DNA of 64,000 bases from Bacteroidia bacterium (GTDB lineage: Bacteria; Bacteroidota; Bacteroidia; B-17B0; Aurantibacillaceae), in the NCBI GenBank assembly GCA_026003255.1, contig BPGX01000003.1, positions 226,561 to 290,560 of the forward strand, given 5' to 3'. The translations under genes were made by a program, and so were the position numbers. Below the pieces are notes generated by a model. That model was not told the origin of the DNA and searched no databases. It was given only the letters and a program-made list of their open reading frames with translations. Below are positions 25,177-34,514 of the stretch, piece by piece (the first letter of the stretch is position 1; every line of letters begins with the position of its first letter).

Positions 25177-25481
25177 GAGTTTTTAAGGCAAAAATACAAA
25201 CGAATATGAATACTTGGAAATCCTTCTAAAACAAAAAAAAGGGGCAAAAGCCCCTTTAAATATTTAATTTTGCAATCTTGTGTAACTGAACCTGATGTTA
25301 CATCACCTTCATTACATTTTGCTTCAGCATCTTTCTTTTTCATTTTTTCAGTTGTACCACTTGTACAAACTGTTGAGCCACCACTTGTTGCACAACACTC
25401 ACATGTCCAATTTTTTTTGCAGGATGTGTTAATTGTAGCAATTAAAGCTGCTAATCCAATGATTGATGCTACTTTTTTCAT
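25173..25481 (-). CDS. Small cysteine-rich lipoprotein with apparent stop loss
   Basis: The 102-residue frame starts with a signal peptide (MKKVASIIGLAALIATINTS) and a probable lipidated C21. It continues with a cysteine-rich core (KKNWTCECCATSGGSTVC ... AKCNEG ... TQDCKIK), a pattern seen in short Bacteroidota lipoproteins. The family-like part ends at K73. The next codon is TAT, where TAA would stop, and the frame then runs through a perfect terminator hairpin (25238-25257) and the MFS promoter before stopping. The last 29 residues are therefore probably an artefact of a lost stop or a sequence error. Function is unknown. Confidence 0.65.
   Translation of the reverse strand: MKKVASIIGLAALIATINTSCKKNWTCECCATSGGSTVCTSGTTEKMKKKDAEAKCNEGDVTSGSVTQDCKIKYLKGLLPLFFVLEGFPSIHIRLYFCLKNS
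25189..25196 (-). promoter_or_regulatory. -7 element of the MFS transporter promoter
   Basis: On the minus strand TATTTTTG matches TAnnTTTG exactly and sits about 13 bases from the MFS start codon, giving an extremely short leader. No clear TTTG lies 20 bases upstream. Confidence 0.5.
25238..25257 (-). terminator. Intrinsic terminator of the lipoprotein gene
   Basis: AAAGGGGC and GCCCCTTT form a perfect 8-bp stem with an AAAA loop. On the minus strand eight T follow. It lies inside the extended lipoprotein reading frame, immediately after the expected end of the protein. Confidence 0.85.
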
Positions 25482-25506
25482 AGTTTTAAAGTTTAATGAT
25501 TTTCTG

Positions 25507-25537
25507 CAAAGTTACGCCATTTAATTATTTTAACAAA
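25507..25537 (-). promoter_or_regulatory. Promoter of the lipoprotein gene
   Basis: Reading the minus strand, TTTG (25537-25534) and TAACTTTG (25514-25507) are separated by 19 bases, an exact Bacteroidota primary-sigma promoter. The lipoprotein ATG at 25481 lies about 25 bases downstream. Confidence 0.8.
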
Positions 25538-25594
25538 ATAGTATATATGTACCATGTGAATTGAGACCTCTTAACAAAAATTATTTTTTATTCA

Positions 25595-25612
25595 ATACCT
25601 AAAAATAGGTAT
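25595..25612. promoter_or_regulatory. Perfect palindrome on the suf promoter, candidate operator
   Basis: ATACCTA-AAAA-TAGGTAT is a perfect 7-4-7 inverted repeat. Its right arm overlaps the first three bases of the -7 element (TATCTTTG, 25610-25617) of the suf operon. A repressor bound here would block RNA polymerase. The motif is not one I can assign to a known Fe-S or iron regulator. Confidence 0.6.
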
Positions 25613-25617
25613 CTTTG
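25610..25617 (+). promoter_or_regulatory. -7 element of the suf operon promoter
   Basis: TATCTTTG matches TAnnTTTG exactly; the sequence about 20 bases upstream is T-rich (TTTTTTA) rather than TTTG. The leader to sufA at 25662 is about 40 bases. Confidence 0.65.
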
Positions 25618-25661
25618 CCCCAAAATGAAATTTAGAATAAATCTAAATAAAATTTAAATCT

Positions 25662-25988
25662 ATGATTACTATTACTGAAAGCGCCAAAAATAAAGCAATA
25701 GAACTGATGCAAAAAGAAAACAGACCTGCTGATTCTTTTATACGCGTGTCAGTTCAAGGAGGCGGTTGTTCTGGTCTTACTTACAAATTAGAATTTGATA
25801 ATCAACTCAAAGAAAACGATAAAGTGTTTGAAGATAAAGGAATTAAAATTGTTGTAGATAAAAAAAGTTTCTTATATCTGGTAGGAACAGAATTAGATTA
25901 CACAGATGGCTTGAATGGAAAGGGCTTTGTGTTTAATAACCCTAACGCTACCAGAACCTGCGGATGTGGTGAAAGTTTTGCAGTATAG
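25662..25988 (+). CDS. sufA: A-type iron-sulfur carrier (HesB/IscA/SufA family)
   Basis: This 108-residue scaffold or carrier passes Fe-S clusters from the SUF machinery to target proteins. The three conserved cysteines are present in the family context: GGGCSGLTY (first Cys) and the C-terminal TCGCGES (Cys-Gly-Cys). It is the first gene of the suf operon. The symbol is given from context; it could equally be called iscA or erpA by sequence alone. Expression is probably governed by the palindrome on the promoter. Confidence 0.9.
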   Translation: MITITESAKNKAIELMQKENRPADSFIRVSVQGGGCSGLTYKLEFDNQLKENDKVFEDKGIKIVVDKKSFLYLVGTELDYTDGLNGKGFVFNNPNATRTCGCGESFAV

Positions 25989-26006
25989 TACAATTAAATT
26001 CTGAGT

Positions 26007-27455
26007 ATGTCCAACGATATATTACACGAAAAAATAAATAAAGAATACGAATGGGGCTGGAGTTTTGATATTGAGGCAGAAACTGCTCCAAAAGGTTTAA
26101 ATGAAGAAATCATTCGTTTTATTTCTTACAAAAAAAATGAACCCGATTGGTTGTTAGATTTTCGTTTGAAAGCATTTCGTTATTGGAAGGAATTATCTCA
26201 TCCACAGTGGGCACACTTGCGTATAGAAATACCGGATTTTCAGGATATCATTTATTACGCAGCACCAAAGAAAAAAACGGTCAATAGTTTGGAAGAAGTT
26301 GACCCCGAGATATTAAAAATGTTTGAACGATTGGGTATTCCATTAGAAGAACAAAAAGTGTTAGCGGGTGTTACACCCAATGTGGCTATTGATGCGGTGC
26401 TGGACAGTGTTTCGGTAAAAACAACTTTCAAAGAAGTATTAGCGGAAAAAGGAATAATTTTTTGCTCATTCAGTGAGGCAGTTCAAAATCATCCGGATTT
26501 AGTCAAAAAATATCTTGGTAGTGTGGTGCCTTATACGGACAATTTTTATGCGGCATTGAATTCTGCTGTATTTTCCGATGGTTCGTTTTGTTATATCCCC
26601 AAAGGAGTGAGATGCCCGATGGAGTTATCTACTTATTTTAGAATCAATACGGCTGGTACTGGGCAATTTGAAAGAACTTTGATAATTGCAGATGAAGATA
26701 GTTATGTGAGTTATTTAGAAGGTTGCACTGCACCACGAAGAGATGAGAATCAATTACACGCTGCGGTAGTAGAAATAGTGGCGCATCGTAATGCAGAAGT
26801 CAAATATAGCACCGTTCAAAATTGGTATCCCGGCGATAAAGAAGGAAAGGGTGGCGTCTATAATTTCGTTACAAAACGCGGTATTTGTTTAGAAGAAAAT
26901 TCCAAAATCAGCTGGACACAAGTAGAAACAGGTTCTGCTATAACCTGGAAGTATCCATCAGTTGTATTAAAAGGCGATAATAGTGTAGGTGAATTTTATT
27001 CTATTGCATTGACCAATAATTTTCAACAAGCTGATACGGGGACAAAGATGATACATATTGGAAAAAACACGCGTTCTACTATTATTTCGAAAGGTATAGC
27101 GGCAGGACATAGTGAAAATAATTACAGAGGATTGGTACAGATTCGCAAGGGTGCAAAAAATGCCCGTAATTTTTCTCAATGCGATAGTTTGCTTCTTTCT
27201 GATACTTGCGGAGCGCATACTTTTCCATACATTGAAGTCAAAGATACATCAGCGATTGTAGAACATGAAGCAACGACTGGAAAAATTTCTGAAGAACAAT
27301 TGTTTTATTGCATGCAAAGAGGAATTGATAAAGAAAAGGCAGTGTCTATTATAGTGAATGGATATTGTAAAGATATATTAAATAAATTACCGATGGAATT
27401 TGCAGTGGAAGCACAAAAATTATTAGAAGTAAGTTTAGAGGGAAGCGTTGGATGA
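26007..27455 (+). CDS. sufB: Fe-S cluster assembly scaffold protein SufB
   Basis: SufB is the core of the SufBC2D complex on which new clusters form. The 482 residues match the family's usual length and contain its landmarks: [17 protein letters not shown] at the start, then [38 protein letters not shown] and [21 protein letters not shown]. The C-terminal core has [26 protein letters not shown] (written here for identification only in parts: CGAHTFPYI and [10 protein letters not shown]). The acceptor cysteine and the C-terminal Glu/His pair are retained. It lies 18 bases after sufA and 71 bases before sufC. Confidence 0.97.
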   Translation: MSNDILHEKINKEYEWGWSFDIEAETAPKGLNEEIIRFISYKKNEPDWLLDFRLKAFRYWKELSHPQWAHLRIEIPDFQDIIYYAAPKKKTVNSLEEVDPEILKMFERLGIPLEEQKVLAGVTPNVAIDAVLDSVSVKTTFKEVLAEKGIIFCSFSEAVQNHPDLVKKYLGSVVPYTDNFYAALNSAVFSDGSFCYIPKGVRCPMELSTYFRINTAGTGQFERTLIIADEDSYVSYLEGCTAPRRDENQLHAAVVEIVAHRNAEVKYSTVQNWYPGDKEGKGGVYNFVTKRGICLEENSKISWTQVETGSAITWKYPSVVLKGDNSVGEFYSIALTNNFQQADTGTKMIHIGKNTRSTIISKGIAAGHSENNYRGLVQIRKGAKNARNFSQCDSLLLSDTCGAHTFPYIEVKDTSAIVEHEATTGKISEEQLFYCMQRGIDKEKAVSIIVNGYCKDILNKLPMEFAVEAQKLLEVSLEGSVG

Positions 27456-27526
27456 TACAATTATTAGTTAATAGTTATGAGTTTTAAGTCAATAAAATAT
27501 AAAGTTATAAATAAAATAAATCCAAT

Positions 27527-28276
27527 ATGTCAAGTTTATTAAGTATTAAAAATTTACATGTTACTGTTGATGGAAATGAAATTTTGAAGGGAATTGATTT
27601 AGAAATAAAAAAAGGTGAAATTCACGCCATAATGGGACCGAATGGTTCTGGAAAATCTACTCTCTCGTATGTTTTAGCAGGTAAAGAGGGATATGAAGTA
27701 ACAGAGGGAGAAATTATTTTTAATGGAAAAAATTTATTAGAACTAAAACCAGAGGAAAGAGCACGGGAAGGTATTTTTCTCTCTTTTCAGTATCCTGTGG
27801 AAATTCCGGGGGTTAATACCATTCAGTTTTTGAGAACAGCACTCAATAGTATTCGTCAATACAAAGGACTTGAACCTATTGAATCATCTGATTTTCTCAA
27901 ATTAGTAAAAGAGAAGCAAAAAGCATTGGATTTACCTTCCAATCTTATTAATCGTTCATTAAACGATGGTTTTAGCGGAGGTGAAAAAAAGAAAAATGAG
28001 ATTTTTCAACTGTCCATTCTCAATCCTTTGCTTGCCATTTTAGATGAAACAGATTCGGGATTAGATATTGATGCCTTGAAAATCGTAGCCAATGGCGTTA
28101 ATCAATATCATAACAATGATAATGCTGTATTAGTAATTACGCACTATCAAAGATTGTTAGATTATATTGTGCCTGACTATGTTCATATTCTTTACAAGGG
28201 AAAAATTATTAAGAGTGGCGATAAATCATTAGCATTCGAATTAGAGAAAAAAGGTTATGAAACATTCAAAGTTTAA
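27527..28276 (+). CDS. sufC: Fe-S cluster assembly ATPase SufC
   Basis: This 249-residue ABC-type ATPase drives conformational change in SufB-SufD. Walker A is GPNGSGKST, the signature reads FSGGEKKKNEI (the SufC version with extra lysines), and Walker B is LLAILDETDSGLD, with the H-loop in VITHYQRLLDYI. There are no membrane segments, as expected for this non-transporter ABC protein. It is the third gene of the operon, and 14 bases separate it from sufD. Confidence 0.97.
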   Translation: MSSLLSIKNLHVTVDGNEILKGIDLEIKKGEIHAIMGPNGSGKSTLSYVLAGKEGYEVTEGEIIFNGKNLLELKPEERAREGIFLSFQYPVEIPGVNTIQFLRTALNSIRQYKGLEPIESSDFLKLVKEKQKALDLPSNLINRSLNDGFSGGEKKKNEIFQLSILNPLLAILDETDSGLDIDALKIVANGVNQYHNNDNAVLVITHYQRLLDYIVPDYVHILYKGKIIKSGDKSLAFELEKKGYETFKV

Positions 28277-28290
28277 TAAAAATTGATACA

Positions 28291-29541
28291 ATGGAAATTA
28301 CAACCACATCTAATGTTTTTTTGAATGACTGGATAAATCAAATTAGCTCAACAAAGGTAGATTTTATTCCTGATTCTGTTTTAGTGGAAAGTTTGAAGTA
28401 CATTGAAGAAAATGGTATTCCTAACCTGAAAAACGAAGCATATAGGAATGTTCCAATTGAAAGTATCTTAAAAAGATATTTTAGAACAATAGAATATAAT
28501 TTATCTTCAGAAGTAAATACACCAACATCAACTTTTCCGCTTCACATCATTCTTTCTCCGAATTATACACTGACTTATGGTTATCATGAAGGCATTTTTG
28601 TTGTATCTTCACTAAACGATGTTCCAAAGCGGTATTTAGAATTTATTGGTCAAACTCAAATGCATCAAAAGGATTTTTTTGCAGCGCTGAATACAGCATA
28701 CAATCATAGATTCACTGTAGTTCATATTCAAAAGAGCATCGACGAACCATTACACATTCTTCATGATCTGGAACCCTATTTGAATTTTTCGCAACATCGC
28801 TTATTAATTTTGATTGATGATAATGTGTCCGTAAAATTTATTGAAACTCTGTATAGCGGAAATATTCAACATCCTTATTTATACAACACTCTGACCGAAA
28901 TTTATGTCGGCGAGAATACTTCGGTAGAGTGGTATTCGGTACAAAAAAATGTAAGTAATAGTGTTTATTCTATTCAAAACACCGCTTTTGCTTTACAAAA
29001 AAGTGCATCATTAAAACATTATCAAATTTCTTTGGAAGGTGCATTGTGGAGAAACAATTTGAATTTTCATATTCAGGATAAAGAAGTTAATTGTGAGTTA
29101 AAAGGATTGTCTATTGGTAAAGGTCAGAATATTATCAGTCAGAATACGGCAATTTGTCATCATTCTGGCTATTCCCATTCTCATCAATTGTATAAAAATA
29201 TCGCAGAGGATAAAAGCACAGTGCTGTTTAATGGATTTATTCTGGTAGATAAAAATGCGCAAAAAACAGACGCTTATCAAAACAGTAAAAATATCTTATT
29301 AAACGATAATGCTACCATTTTTGCAAGACCTCAGTTAGAAATTTATGCCGATGATGTAAAGTGTTCTCACGGTTCTTCTACTGGTGCATTAAATGAAGAT
29401 GCTTTATTTTACTTAAAAGCAAGAGGTATTGAAGAATCAGAAGCGCAAAAATTATTATTGCAGGCATTTTATAGTGATATTATTGAAAGCATTGAAGAGA
29501 AGAATATAAAAGATTACATTGAATCTTTAATTCAAATATAA
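28291..29541 (+). CDS. sufD: Fe-S cluster assembly protein SufD
   Basis: SufD is the SufB paralogue that completes the SufBC2D complex and helps acquire iron. The 416-residue protein has a helical N-terminal domain and a beta-helix core. The C-terminal core is diagnostic: NGFILVDKNAQKTDAYQNSK, then ADDVKCSHGSSTGALNEDALFYLKARGI (residues about 350-378), where the conserved His corresponds to the functional histidine of E. coli SufD. The stop codon directly abuts the sufS start, indicating coupled translation. Confidence 0.95.
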   Translation: MEITTTSNVFLNDWINQISSTKVDFIPDSVLVESLKYIEENGIPNLKNEAYRNVPIESILKRYFRTIEYNLSSEVNTPTSTFPLHIILSPNYTLTYGYHEGIFVVSSLNDVPKRYLEFIGQTQMHQKDFFAALNTAYNHRFTVVHIQKSIDEPLHILHDLEPYLNFSQHRLLILIDDNVSVKFIETLYSGNIQHPYLYNTLTEIYVGENTSVEWYSVQKNVSNSVYSIQNTAFALQKSASLKHYQISLEGALWRNNLNFHIQDKEVNCELKGLSIGKGQNIISQNTAICHHSGYSHSHQLYKNIAEDKSTVLFNGFILVDKNAQKTDAYQNSKNILLNDNATIFARPQLEIYADDVKCSHGSSTGALNEDALFYLKARGIEESEAQKLLLQAFYSDIIESIEEKNIKDYIESLIQI

Positions 29542-30762
29542 ATGATTAGTACAACACATGATATTCGTCAGCAATTTCCTTTCATAGTTGAACATAAAAA
29601 TGCAATTTACTTTGATAATGCGGCAACTACTCAAAAGCCGCAGATTGTTTTAGAATCTATACAAAATTATTATAAGCGGGTTAATTCTAACATTCACAGA
29701 GGCGTTCATTCATTTAGTATTCAGGCAACAGAACAGTACGAGGAAGCAAGGAATACAATTGCAAAATTCATCAATGCTTCGAAACCATCAGAAATTGTAT
29801 TTACTTCAGGTACTACGCATAGTATAAATTTATTAGCAGAGTGCTTGTTTAATACTTACTTTCATGAAAACGATGAAATAATTTTATCTGTGTTAGAACA
29901 TCATTCTAATATCTTACCATGGCAAAACAGAGGTAAAAAAAATAAAGTTAAGTTACAATTTGCTACGATTAATGAAAACTTTCAAATAGATGTTCAGCAT
30001 TTAAAGTCATTAGTGAATGAAAAAACAAAACTCATTGCTATTTCTCACGTTTCAAACACATTAGGCAGTATTAATAATATTGAAGAAATAATTCTTTTTG
30101 CTCACACTTATGGAATTCCAGTATTAATTGATGCTGCACAATCTATTGCACATTTACCAATAGATGTTCAAAAATTAGATGTAGATTTTTTAGTATTTAG
30201 CGGACACAAAATATATGCACCTACTGGAATTGGATTGCTTTATGCAAAAGAAAAATATCACGAATACATGGTGCCATTGAGTAGTGGGGGAGGTACCATT
30301 ATTGACGTAGATTTGTACAACACACAATTTGCAAATGTTCCGCTTCGTTTAGAAGCAGGAACGCCCAATATAGAAGGTGTAATCGGGCTTAAAGCGGCTA
30401 TAGATTTTATCAATAAAAATGGCGGTATTCATCAATTTTATTTATGGGAAGAAGAACTGAGAAAATATTTATACCAACAATTAAACGAAAATTTTTCCGA
30501 CTTAATAATTTACACTACTCCCCAAACACCTTCCGTATCTGTTATTTCTTTTAATGTAAAAAATGAGCATCCTTATGATGTGGGGACATTATTGAATAAT
30601 TATGGTATTGCAGTGAGAACGGGGCATCATTGCACACAACCATTAATGAAGTATTTGAAGATACAGGGAACTATCAGAGTATCACTGGCTGTTTATAATA
30701 CTTTCGAAGAAATTGACAAATTTATTATTGCATTGAATAAATCTATCAAAATGTTATCCTAA
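29542..30762 (+). CDS. sufS: Cysteine desulfurase SufS
   Basis: This PLP enzyme (406 residues, class V aminotransferase fold) releases sulfur from cysteine as a persulfide for SufE and SufB. The PLP lysine is K223 in SGHKIYAPTGIGLLY, and the catalytic cysteine is C364 in RTGHHCTQPLM, a group II (SufS) type loop. IDAAQSIAHLPIDVQ holds the cofactor-binding Asp. It lies between sufD and sufE without gaps. Confidence 0.97.
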   Translation: MISTTHDIRQQFPFIVEHKNAIYFDNAATTQKPQIVLESIQNYYKRVNSNIHRGVHSFSIQATEQYEEARNTIAKFINASKPSEIVFTSGTTHSINLLAECLFNTYFHENDEIILSVLEHHSNILPWQNRGKKNKVKLQFATINENFQIDVQHLKSLVNEKTKLIAISHVSNTLGSINNIEEIILFAHTYGIPVLIDAAQSIAHLPIDVQKLDVDFLVFSGHKIYAPTGIGLLYAKEKYHEYMVPLSSGGGTIIDVDLYNTQFANVPLRLEAGTPNIEGVIGLKAAIDFINKNGGIHQFYLWEEELRKYLYQQLNENFSDLIIYTTPQTPSVSVISFNVKNEHPYDVGTLLNNYGIAVRTGHHCTQPLMKYLKIQGTIRVSLAVYNTFEEIDKFIIALNKSIKMLS

Positions 30763-31179
30763 ATGAATCCTATAAAAAAAATAGAAGAAGAAATTATTGA
30801 TGAATTTAGTGTATTTGGGGATGATTGGGAAGCAAAATATAATTATATTATTGAGTTGGGAAAAGAGTTGGCACCTATTTCAGAACAATATAAAAAAGAT
30901 GAGTATTTGATAAAAGGTTGTCAGAGCAGAGTATGGTTGAAAGCAGAAAGAAAAAATGGTATTGTTGAATTCATGGCAGATAGTGATGCTTTAATACCAA
31001 AAGGAATTATTGCTTTATTATTAAAACTTGTCAATCATCAAAAAGCAGAAGATATTCAGCAATATGATTTTGATGTGATTAATAAAATTGGATTACAACA
31101 ACATTTATCACCTACACGTGCAAATGGTCTGGTTAGTATGATAAACACTATTAAAGCATTAGCAAGTAATAAAACTTAA
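30763..31179 (+). CDS. sufE: Sulfur acceptor protein SufE
   Basis: This 138-residue protein takes the persulfide from SufS and passes it to SufB. The key cysteine is C53 in the family motif IKGCQSRVWLKAE, and the C-terminal LSPTRANGLVSMINTIK is the standard end of the fold. The start codon follows the sufS stop directly, and sufT begins 4 bases after its own stop. Confidence 0.96.
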   Translation: MNPIKKIEEEIIDEFSVFGDDWEAKYNYIIELGKELAPISEQYKKDEYLIKGCQSRVWLKAERKNGIVEFMADSDALIPKGIIALLLKLVNHQKAEDIQQYDFDVINKIGLQQHLSPTRANGLVSMINTIKALASNKT

Positions 31180-31183
31180 AAAT

Positions 31184-31513
31184 ATGTCTGCAATAATAAT
31201 AACGAGCAACACTGAATTAATGCAGAAAGTGATTGATACGATAAAAACCTGCTATGACCCTGAAATACCTGTTGATATTTGGGAATTAGGATTGATTTAT
31301 GAGTTGCATTTGAATGATCAGAATGAGTTATTGGTAGTAATGACTTTAACTTCGCCCAATTGTCCCGCTGCAGAACATTTACCATTGGAAGTTGAAAATA
31401 AATTAAAAGAACTACCTGAACTTAAAAAAGTAGAGATTCGTCTTACATTTGACCCTCCCTGGGATAAAAGCAGGATGAGTGAAATCGCTCAATTAGAATT
31501 AGGATTTTTGTAA
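31184..31513 (+). CDS. sufT: SufT-type Fe-S maturation protein (MIP18/DUF59)
   Basis: This 109-residue MIP18-family protein supports maturation of Fe-S proteins under high demand. It has the signature DPEIPVDIWELGLIYEL and the conserved cysteine region TSPNCPAAEHLP. It lacks the ATPase part found in Mrp, whose N-terminus in this window (63268) is a related domain. It is the final gene of the seven-gene suf cluster. Confidence 0.92.
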   Translation: MSAIIITSNTELMQKVIDTIKTCYDPEIPVDIWELGLIYELHLNDQNELLVVMTLTSPNCPAAEHLPLEVENKLKELPELKKVEIRLTFDPPWDKSRMSEIAQLELGFL

Positions 31514-31520
31514 TAAATTA

Positions 31521-31566
31521 TTGTTTAACATTAAGTTTACTTTTGTTTAACTTTTTAGTTAATTTT
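31521..31566 (+). promoter_or_regulatory. Pho-box-like ladder of 11-bp direct repeats
   Basis: The exact 9-mer TTGTTTAAC occurs at 31521-31529 and 31543-31551, 22 bases apart. On an 11-base register the region reads GTTTAACATTA, AGTTTACTTTT, GTTTAACTTTT, TAGTTAATTTT (31523-31566), four imperfect units. OmpR/PhoB-family proteins bind such 11-bp direct repeats as tandem dimers. The ladder ends about 50 bases upstream of the receptor's -7 element, an activator position. The AT-rich background weakens the statistical weight. Confidence 0.55.
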
Positions 31567-31616
31567 TCTTCAAATAATCATAATTTTAGCGTAATATTTA
31601 AGTGAATTGCTTAGGA

Positions 31617-31624
31617 TAACTTTG
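31617..31624 (+). promoter_or_regulatory. -7 element of the TonB receptor promoter
   Basis: TAACTTTG matches TAnnTTTG exactly, 14 bases from the ATG at 31638. No TTTG stands at the expected -33 position, which fits a promoter needing an activator. Confidence 0.6.
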
Positions 31625-31637
31625 CTCCAAAAATTTT

Positions 31638-34514
31638 ATGAGAGCATTTTATCCTTTATTTGTTAGTTTAATGTTTAGTGCCGGTGAAATTTTTGCTCAA
31701 CAAAATGTTTTGTCAGGTATTGTACAAGATTCCTTAACTAAGGAAATTATACCCGGTGCTATTGTATACATTGATGGTACTAATATCTCTACAACCACTG
31801 ATTTTGATGGAAACTTCAAATTAAAATTAAGACCTGGAATTTACAATCTAGTATGTAGTTATGTAACCTATTCTCCATACAAAACTCAAATAATTATCAA
31901 AAATGACAGTGTGTTCATTAATATCAAATTAAAACCAGAGCAAAATACCACATTGAACGAAGTACAAGTTGTAGCAGAAAAAGTATTAAATAACGATGCA
32001 GGTCTTGTCTTATTGCAAAAAGAAAATAAAAGCGTGAGTGATGGAGTGTCTGCTGAATTAATTAAGAAAACCGCTGATAGAACAACATCAGATGTTTTAA
32101 AAAGAGTAAGTGGCGTTAGCATTCAAAACAATAAATTTGTAGTAATAAGAGGATTAAATGAAAGGTATAATTTGTCTTTTCTGAATAATGCACCATTACC
32201 AAGTACAGAAATTGATAAGAGAGCATTTTCTTTTGATTTAATTCCTTCGCAAATTATTGATAATATACTTATTAATAAAACTGCTACTGCGGATTTACCA
32301 GCAGATTTTGGAGGAGGTAATATTCAAATCACCACCAAGTCCATACCTGATAAGTCGTTTGTTCAAGTTTCTTCATCTATAGGTTATAACTCACTCGCTA
32401 CAAATAAAAACTTTAGTAAATATTCTGCAAGTCAATGGCACGTTCTTGGTATTTATGACAACTCACAAAATATACCATCCGAAATTCCAGAAGACCCAAA
32501 GAGTTGGATTACTAATCAGCAACAAATGGAAATGGCTAAACACTTTAAAAACGATTTTGATTCAAAGAATGTAAAAATGTTACCTAATTTAAGTTTTAAC
32601 TTAAATGCTGGTTGGGTACATCAATTCAAAAACAATCATAAATTGGGATTGATATTTTCTCAAAACTACAATAATTCCAATTCAAAATTTTTAATGCACA
32701 GGACAAATTATACTAACAATCCAAATAATGATGCCGATGTTCAACAAGATGATGATTACAAGATTTATAACTCACAAAATTTAGTAACTAACACCAGTTT
32801 ATTCAATGTTGGTTATAAGTTTAATAATTTCAATCAAATAAATTTCAAAAATACATTCATACTTAATTCTAATCAATCAACAATTGAACAATACGGTACT
32901 TCTGCTCCGCTTGATTCTAACAGAACAGTAGATAAAAATATTGCCTTCTTTTATACACACTCTAAAATCTTTGCTTCACAATTAAATTTTGAAAATTTCA
33001 TTGATAAAATTGGACTTAAATCCAATTTAAATTTTGGATACAGTAATATCAACATTATTACTCCCAATGTGCGTTATATGAGTTATTCAAAATTTGTTAG
33101 AATTCAAAATTTACCAGACCCTTCTGAACCACCTCCGCCTTATATCAAAGACACAATATATGCGGCTAATGTGGCAATTGCTTCAACAGGACCAGATTAT
33201 GCTGGATACAGATTCTATTCAAAAATGAACGAAGATATTCGGTCTATTAAATGGGACATTGAAAAGAATTTTTCTGTAAAGGATATTAAAGTTGGTTTAC
33301 AAACAGGATATTATTTTCAACAAAGACAAAGAAACTTTGATATCAGACAATTTGGGTATGCAAGATATATCCAATTGGGAAAATTTTTTGATGATAGTTT
33401 ATTGTATCTCCAACCAGATCAAATTTTTTCAGAACAGAATATAGGCCTATTACCAAATGGAAAAACTGGATTCAAATTAATTGAAATTACAAAGCCAAGC
33501 GACAAATACTTTGCAAAATCAAACAATCACGCTACTTATTTTATGTTTACTATAGAATACAAGTTTGTAAAACTTATTACTGGTCTACGTTACGAGTTTT
33601 TTAATCAACAATTATTTGCAAGAAAAAGTTTTCAGGATACTATAAATCTTAATAATAATTATGTCAGTATTTTACCAAGTGCCAATTTAATTTTTCAGCT
33701 AAACGATAAATCCGCCATAAGGGTTTGTTATTCTCAAACAGTGAATCGTCCTGAATTTAGAGAACTTGCACCGGTGAGCTGGTACAATCCTATGAATCGT
33801 TGGGTATTTTATGGGAACGATTCTTTACAACCTTCTACAATTCATAATTTTGATTTACGTTATGAGATATATCCAGGCAAAGGGCAACTTATCACTTTTA
33901 CACCATTTTATAAATACTTTATTAAACCAATAGAGCAGGTAATGTCCCCGGGTTATACTAATGAAATTACCTGGGCTAATGCAGATTATGCAAAAGTTTT
34001 TGGAATTGAAGCCGAAATAAAAGTAGAATTATCCAGTATATTCAAAGTAGATACAAGTTCAATTCTGAACAAATTTTCATTTTTCAGTAATCTCGCGTAT
34101 ATACGTTCAGAAGTTACTTTACCAGATTATGTTTATGCAGCAAGTAAAAAAAGACCTTTGCAAGGTCAATCACCTTATCTTATTAATTCTGGTATAACTT
34201 ATTTCGATAAAAAGACCAATTGGAGTATAACCTTAGTATATAATAGAATAGGTCATAGAATACTGTTTGCAGGAAACCAGAGAGATCCAGATAGATACGA
34301 AACCGGAAGGGATGTTTTTGATTTACAAATCTCTAAAAAACTATTTAACAAAAAACTTGAATTGAAATTTAATATCCGTGATATTTTACATCAATCTCAG
34401 TTTGTTTATCAAAATGCTGATAATAATATTAAATATGACCGAACAAAAGATTTTACCATATTAAAAACTACTTATCCAACTATTTATCAATTTTCTATCT
34501 CTTATAAATTTTAA
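31638..34514 (+). CDS. TonB-dependent outer membrane receptor
   Basis: This 958-residue outer membrane transporter has a signal peptide (residues 1-20, ending EIFAQ) and a carboxypeptidase-regulatory-like domain (about 22-105, LSGIVQDSLTKEIIPGAIVY). A plug domain covers about 125-235 (TADRTTSDVLKRVSGVSIQ, VVIRGLNERYN, LPADFGGGNIQITTK), and a 22-strand barrel ends in the outer-membrane aromatic signal FSISYKF. It has no SusD-like partner; instead a lone DNA-binding protein overlaps its stop by one base and a T9SS-exported protein follows. The substrate is unknown; the Pho-box-like repeats upstream make a phosphorus source a hypothesis only. Confidence 0.9.
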   Translation: MRAFYPLFVSLMFSAGEIFAQQNVLSGIVQDSLTKEIIPGAIVYIDGTNISTTTDFDGNFKLKLRPGIYNLVCSYVTYSPYKTQIIIKNDSVFINIKLKPEQNTTLNEVQVVAEKVLNNDAGLVLLQKENKSVSDGVSAELIKKTADRTTSDVLKRVSGVSIQNNKFVVIRGLNERYNLSFLNNAPLPSTEIDKRAFSFDLIPSQIIDNILINKTATADLPADFGGGNIQITTKSIPDKSFVQVSSSIGYNSLATNKNFSKYSASQWHVLGIYDNSQNIPSEIPEDPKSWITNQQQMEMAKHFKNDFDSKNVKMLPNLSFNLNAGWVHQFKNNHKLGLIFSQNYNNSNSKFLMHRTNYTNNPNNDADVQQDDDYKIYNSQNLVTNTSLFNVGYKFNNFNQINFKNTFILNSNQSTIEQYGTSAPLDSNRTVDKNIAFFYTHSKIFASQLNFENFIDKIGLKSNLNFGYSNINIITPNVRYMSYSKFVRIQNLPDPSEPPPPYIKDTIYAANVAIASTGPDYAGYRFYSKMNEDIRSIKWDIEKNFSVKDIKVGLQTGYYFQQRQRNFDIRQFGYARYIQLGKFFDDSLLYLQPDQIFSEQNIGLLPNGKTGFKLIEITKPSDKYFAKSNNHATYFMFTIEYKFVKLITGLRYEFFNQQLFARKSFQDTINLNNNYVSILPSANLIFQLNDKSAIRVCYSQTVNRPEFRELAPVSWYNPMNRWVFYGNDSLQPSTIHNFDLRYEIYPGKGQLITFTPFYKYFIKPIEQVMSPGYTNEITWANADYAKVFGIEAEIKVELSSIFKVDTSSILNKFSFFSNLAYIRSEVTLPDYVYAASKKRPLQGQSPYLINSGITYFDKKTNWSITLVYNRIGHRILFAGNQRDPDRYETGRDVFDLQISKKLFNKKLELKFNIRDILHQSQFVYQNADNNIKYDRTKDFTILKTTYPTIYQFSISYKF

